Part shown: piece by piece, positions 62,681-64,000 of the stretch
How positions within the stretch are numbered: position 1 is the first letter of the stretch
Layout of the letters: the number at the start of each line of letters is the position of its first letter
From: Pleurocapsa sp. PCC 7327
GTDB lineage: Bacteria; Cyanobacteriota; Cyanobacteriia; Cyanobacteriales; Microcystaceae
DNA: 64,000 bases
NCBI RefSeq assembly: GCF_000317025.1
Contig: NC_019689.1
Span: forward strand, 3,984,024 to 4,048,023
Reading direction: 5' to 3'
Notes under the pieces: generated by a model
What the model was told of the DNA's origin: nothing
Databases searched by the model: none
Seen by the model: the letters and a program-made list of their open reading frames with translations, nothing else
Made by a program: the position numbers and the translations under genes

Positions 62681-64000
62681 TTATACGGCTTGGGAAAACC
62701 GATCGCTTTGCTGAGTCCTAAGATAGATATCGAACACGGATGCAATGTTTCTAATCAGCAACCGTCCCGCCGGAGTCACTCGAATGAGATCGCCTCTGAG
62801 TTCGAGCAACCCGTCTGCCTCTAGCAAGCGTAAATTATACCGTTCTTTCAAGAAATACTCTTTCCAGTCGAGGTCAAAGCCGAGATGATATTTGTCTTCA
62901 ATATCATCTGGTGAAAGCTGAAATTGACACATTAACTCCATAATCGCGGTTCGACGAATGATGTCGTCTCGACTGAGAGTGACTCCCCTTTCGATTGGTA
63001 ATTCTTGTGCGTCGATCGCTCGATCGTATCGCTTTAACCGTTTATGGTTTTGCACGTAAACATCTTGCAACATACTAATGGAAGTCATGCCAAAACCAAG
63101 TAAATCGGATTCTGGCTGGGTGGTGTATCCTTGAAAGTTGCGATGCAATTGCCCGTTTCGCTGGGCGATCGCTAGTTCGTCATTGGGTTTGGCAAAATGA
63201 TCCATGCCAATGAATACGTAACCATTCCCAGTCAATTCCTCAATGGTCATTTTGAGAATATTCAGCTTTTCGGCAGACTGTGGCAAAGCTTCTTGAGGAA
63301 TGCGCCGTTGAATGGGTTTCATCCAAGGCACGTAAGCAAAATTAAAGACGGCAATGCGATCGGGATCGAGGTCAATCGTCTTACGAACCGTGTCCTTAAA
63401 TGTCTCTAAGGTTTGATAGGGTAACCCATAGATTAAATCGACGTTGACACTCTCAAATCCTGCTGAACGAATCCAATCCATTGCCCCAAACAACATTGCT
63501 TCTGGTTGAATGCGGTTGACGGCTTGTTGCACTCTGGGATTAAAGTCTTGAATCCCGAAACTAATGCGGTTAAATCCTAAGTTTCTTAAAAAGAGGATAT
63601 AGTCTTTGTCTAAAAAACGAGGATTAACCTCGATGGAAACTTCGGCGTTGGGAGCGAATTGAAAATATTGATTCAATGTCGTCCAAAGGGCTTCAATCTG
63701 TTTCAAGGAAAGGTAATTGGGCGTACCGCCACCCCAATGAAGTTGGCAAACTTGGCGATCGCGATCCACGAGAGTGGCCATTTGTTGAATATGGCGACTG
63801 ATGTAATTGAGATAAAGCTCCGCTATCTGCTTGCGTTGGGTAATAACCGTATTGCAACCACAGAAATAGCAGGCGGTCTCGCAAAAGGGAATATGACAGT
63901 AAAGCGATAGAGGTGTCTTTTTGCGATTCCCCACAGCGATCGCCGCTCTAAAATCAATTTCTTCAAAGGCTTCTTTCAGTTCCGTTGCGGGTGGGTAGCT
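62681..64000 (-). CDS. hemN: Oxygen-independent coproporphyrinogen III oxidase, 5' end outside
   Basis: The frame continues to the window edge (SYPPATELKEAFEEIDF), so the first 20 or so residues are missing; 439 residues are seen. The radical-SAM motif CxxxCxxC reads CHIPFCETACYFCGCN, followed by QLHWGGGTPNYL and SVNVDLIYGLPYQT. It converts coproporphyrinogen III to protoporphyrinogen IX under micro-oxic conditions, while HemF works in air. This is the true HemN type (GYTTQPESDLLGFGMTSIS) rather than the HemW homologue. Confidence 0.95.
   Translation of the reverse strand, partial: SYPPATELKEAFEEIDFRAAIAVGNRKKTPLSLYCHIPFCETACYFCGCNTVITQRKQIAELYLNYISRHIQQMATLVDRDRQVCQLHWGGGTPNYLSLKQIEALWTTLNQYFQFAPNAEVSIEVNPRFLDKDYILFLRNLGFNRISFGIQDFNPRVQQAVNRIQPEAMLFGAMDWIRSAGFESVNVDLIYGLPYQTLETFKDTVRKTIDLDPDRIAVFNFAYVPWMKPIQRRIPQEALPQSAEKLNILKMTIEELTGNGYVFIGMDHFAKPNDELAIAQRNGQLHRNFQGYTTQPESDLLGFGMTSISMLQDVYVQNHKRLKRYDRAIDAQELPIERGVTLSRDDIIRRTAIMELMCQFQLSPDDIEDKYHLGFDLDWKEYFLKERYNLRLLEADGLLELRGDLIRVTPAGRLLIRNIASVFDIYLRTQQSDRFSQAV

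Overview
The window comes from a cyanobacterium. The octamer GCGATCGC (HIP1) is scattered through it. It carries psbK, a phycobilin lyase-like HEAT protein, a flv4-sll0218-flv2 photoprotection operon, clpC, rimI, hemN and ribBA. The flv operon points to a beta-cyanobacterium. I cannot fix the species without a search.

Layout. 1-6.9 kb: truncated sensor histidine kinase, ABC-2 permease, argC, ribBA and a CHAD protein. 6.9-12.7 kb: a strongly decayed accessory stretch with a broken N-ATPase subunit b, a remnant metal-resistance unit (thioredoxin-like stub, frameshifted [2Fe-2S] protein, nonsense-mutated merR, two MerR-type promoters in a duplicated segment), an adenine methylase with a palindromic in-frame insert, then a MarR regulator, an HPP-family stub, a globin and a small thioredoxin. 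12.9-23.1 kb: core genes (clpC, rimI, lysA, cdaA-uppS, a membrane-anchored subtilase). 23.2-30.2 kb: three tandem FHA-(PAS)-GGDEF-EAL proteins. 31.2-35.4 kb: flv4-sll0218-flv2. 37.1-42.2 kb: a divergent module of XRE regulator plus ImmA-type protease facing two paralogous coiled-coil proteins and a superfamily I helicase. I regard this module as the best candidate for an undescribed, probably inducible, defence or stress system. 44.0-48.1 kb: a truncated Mg P-type ATPase one base upstream of a full-length Ca-type P-ATPase that lacks both the phosphorylated Asp and the TGES Glu. 48.4-56.7 kb: a decayed DNA phosphorothioation (Dnd) island with a helicase carrying two amber stops, a VapC toxin split by a 155-bp MITE with a 10-bp target duplication, a frameshifted dndD, and an apparently intact dndC. 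57-64 kb: psbK, a cpcF-like lyase, a multi-helix membrane protein, a pentapeptide protein, an RRM protein and hemN, with palindrome arrays and MITE-like repeats between genes.

The window mixes stable photosynthetic and core genes with islands where genes are decaying: at least nine genes are frameshifted, truncated or interrupted, and several kinds of short mobile or palindromic elements are present. No tRNA, rRNA, CRISPR array or full-length transposase gene was recognised. All family names come from reading the translated sequences, not from a database search.
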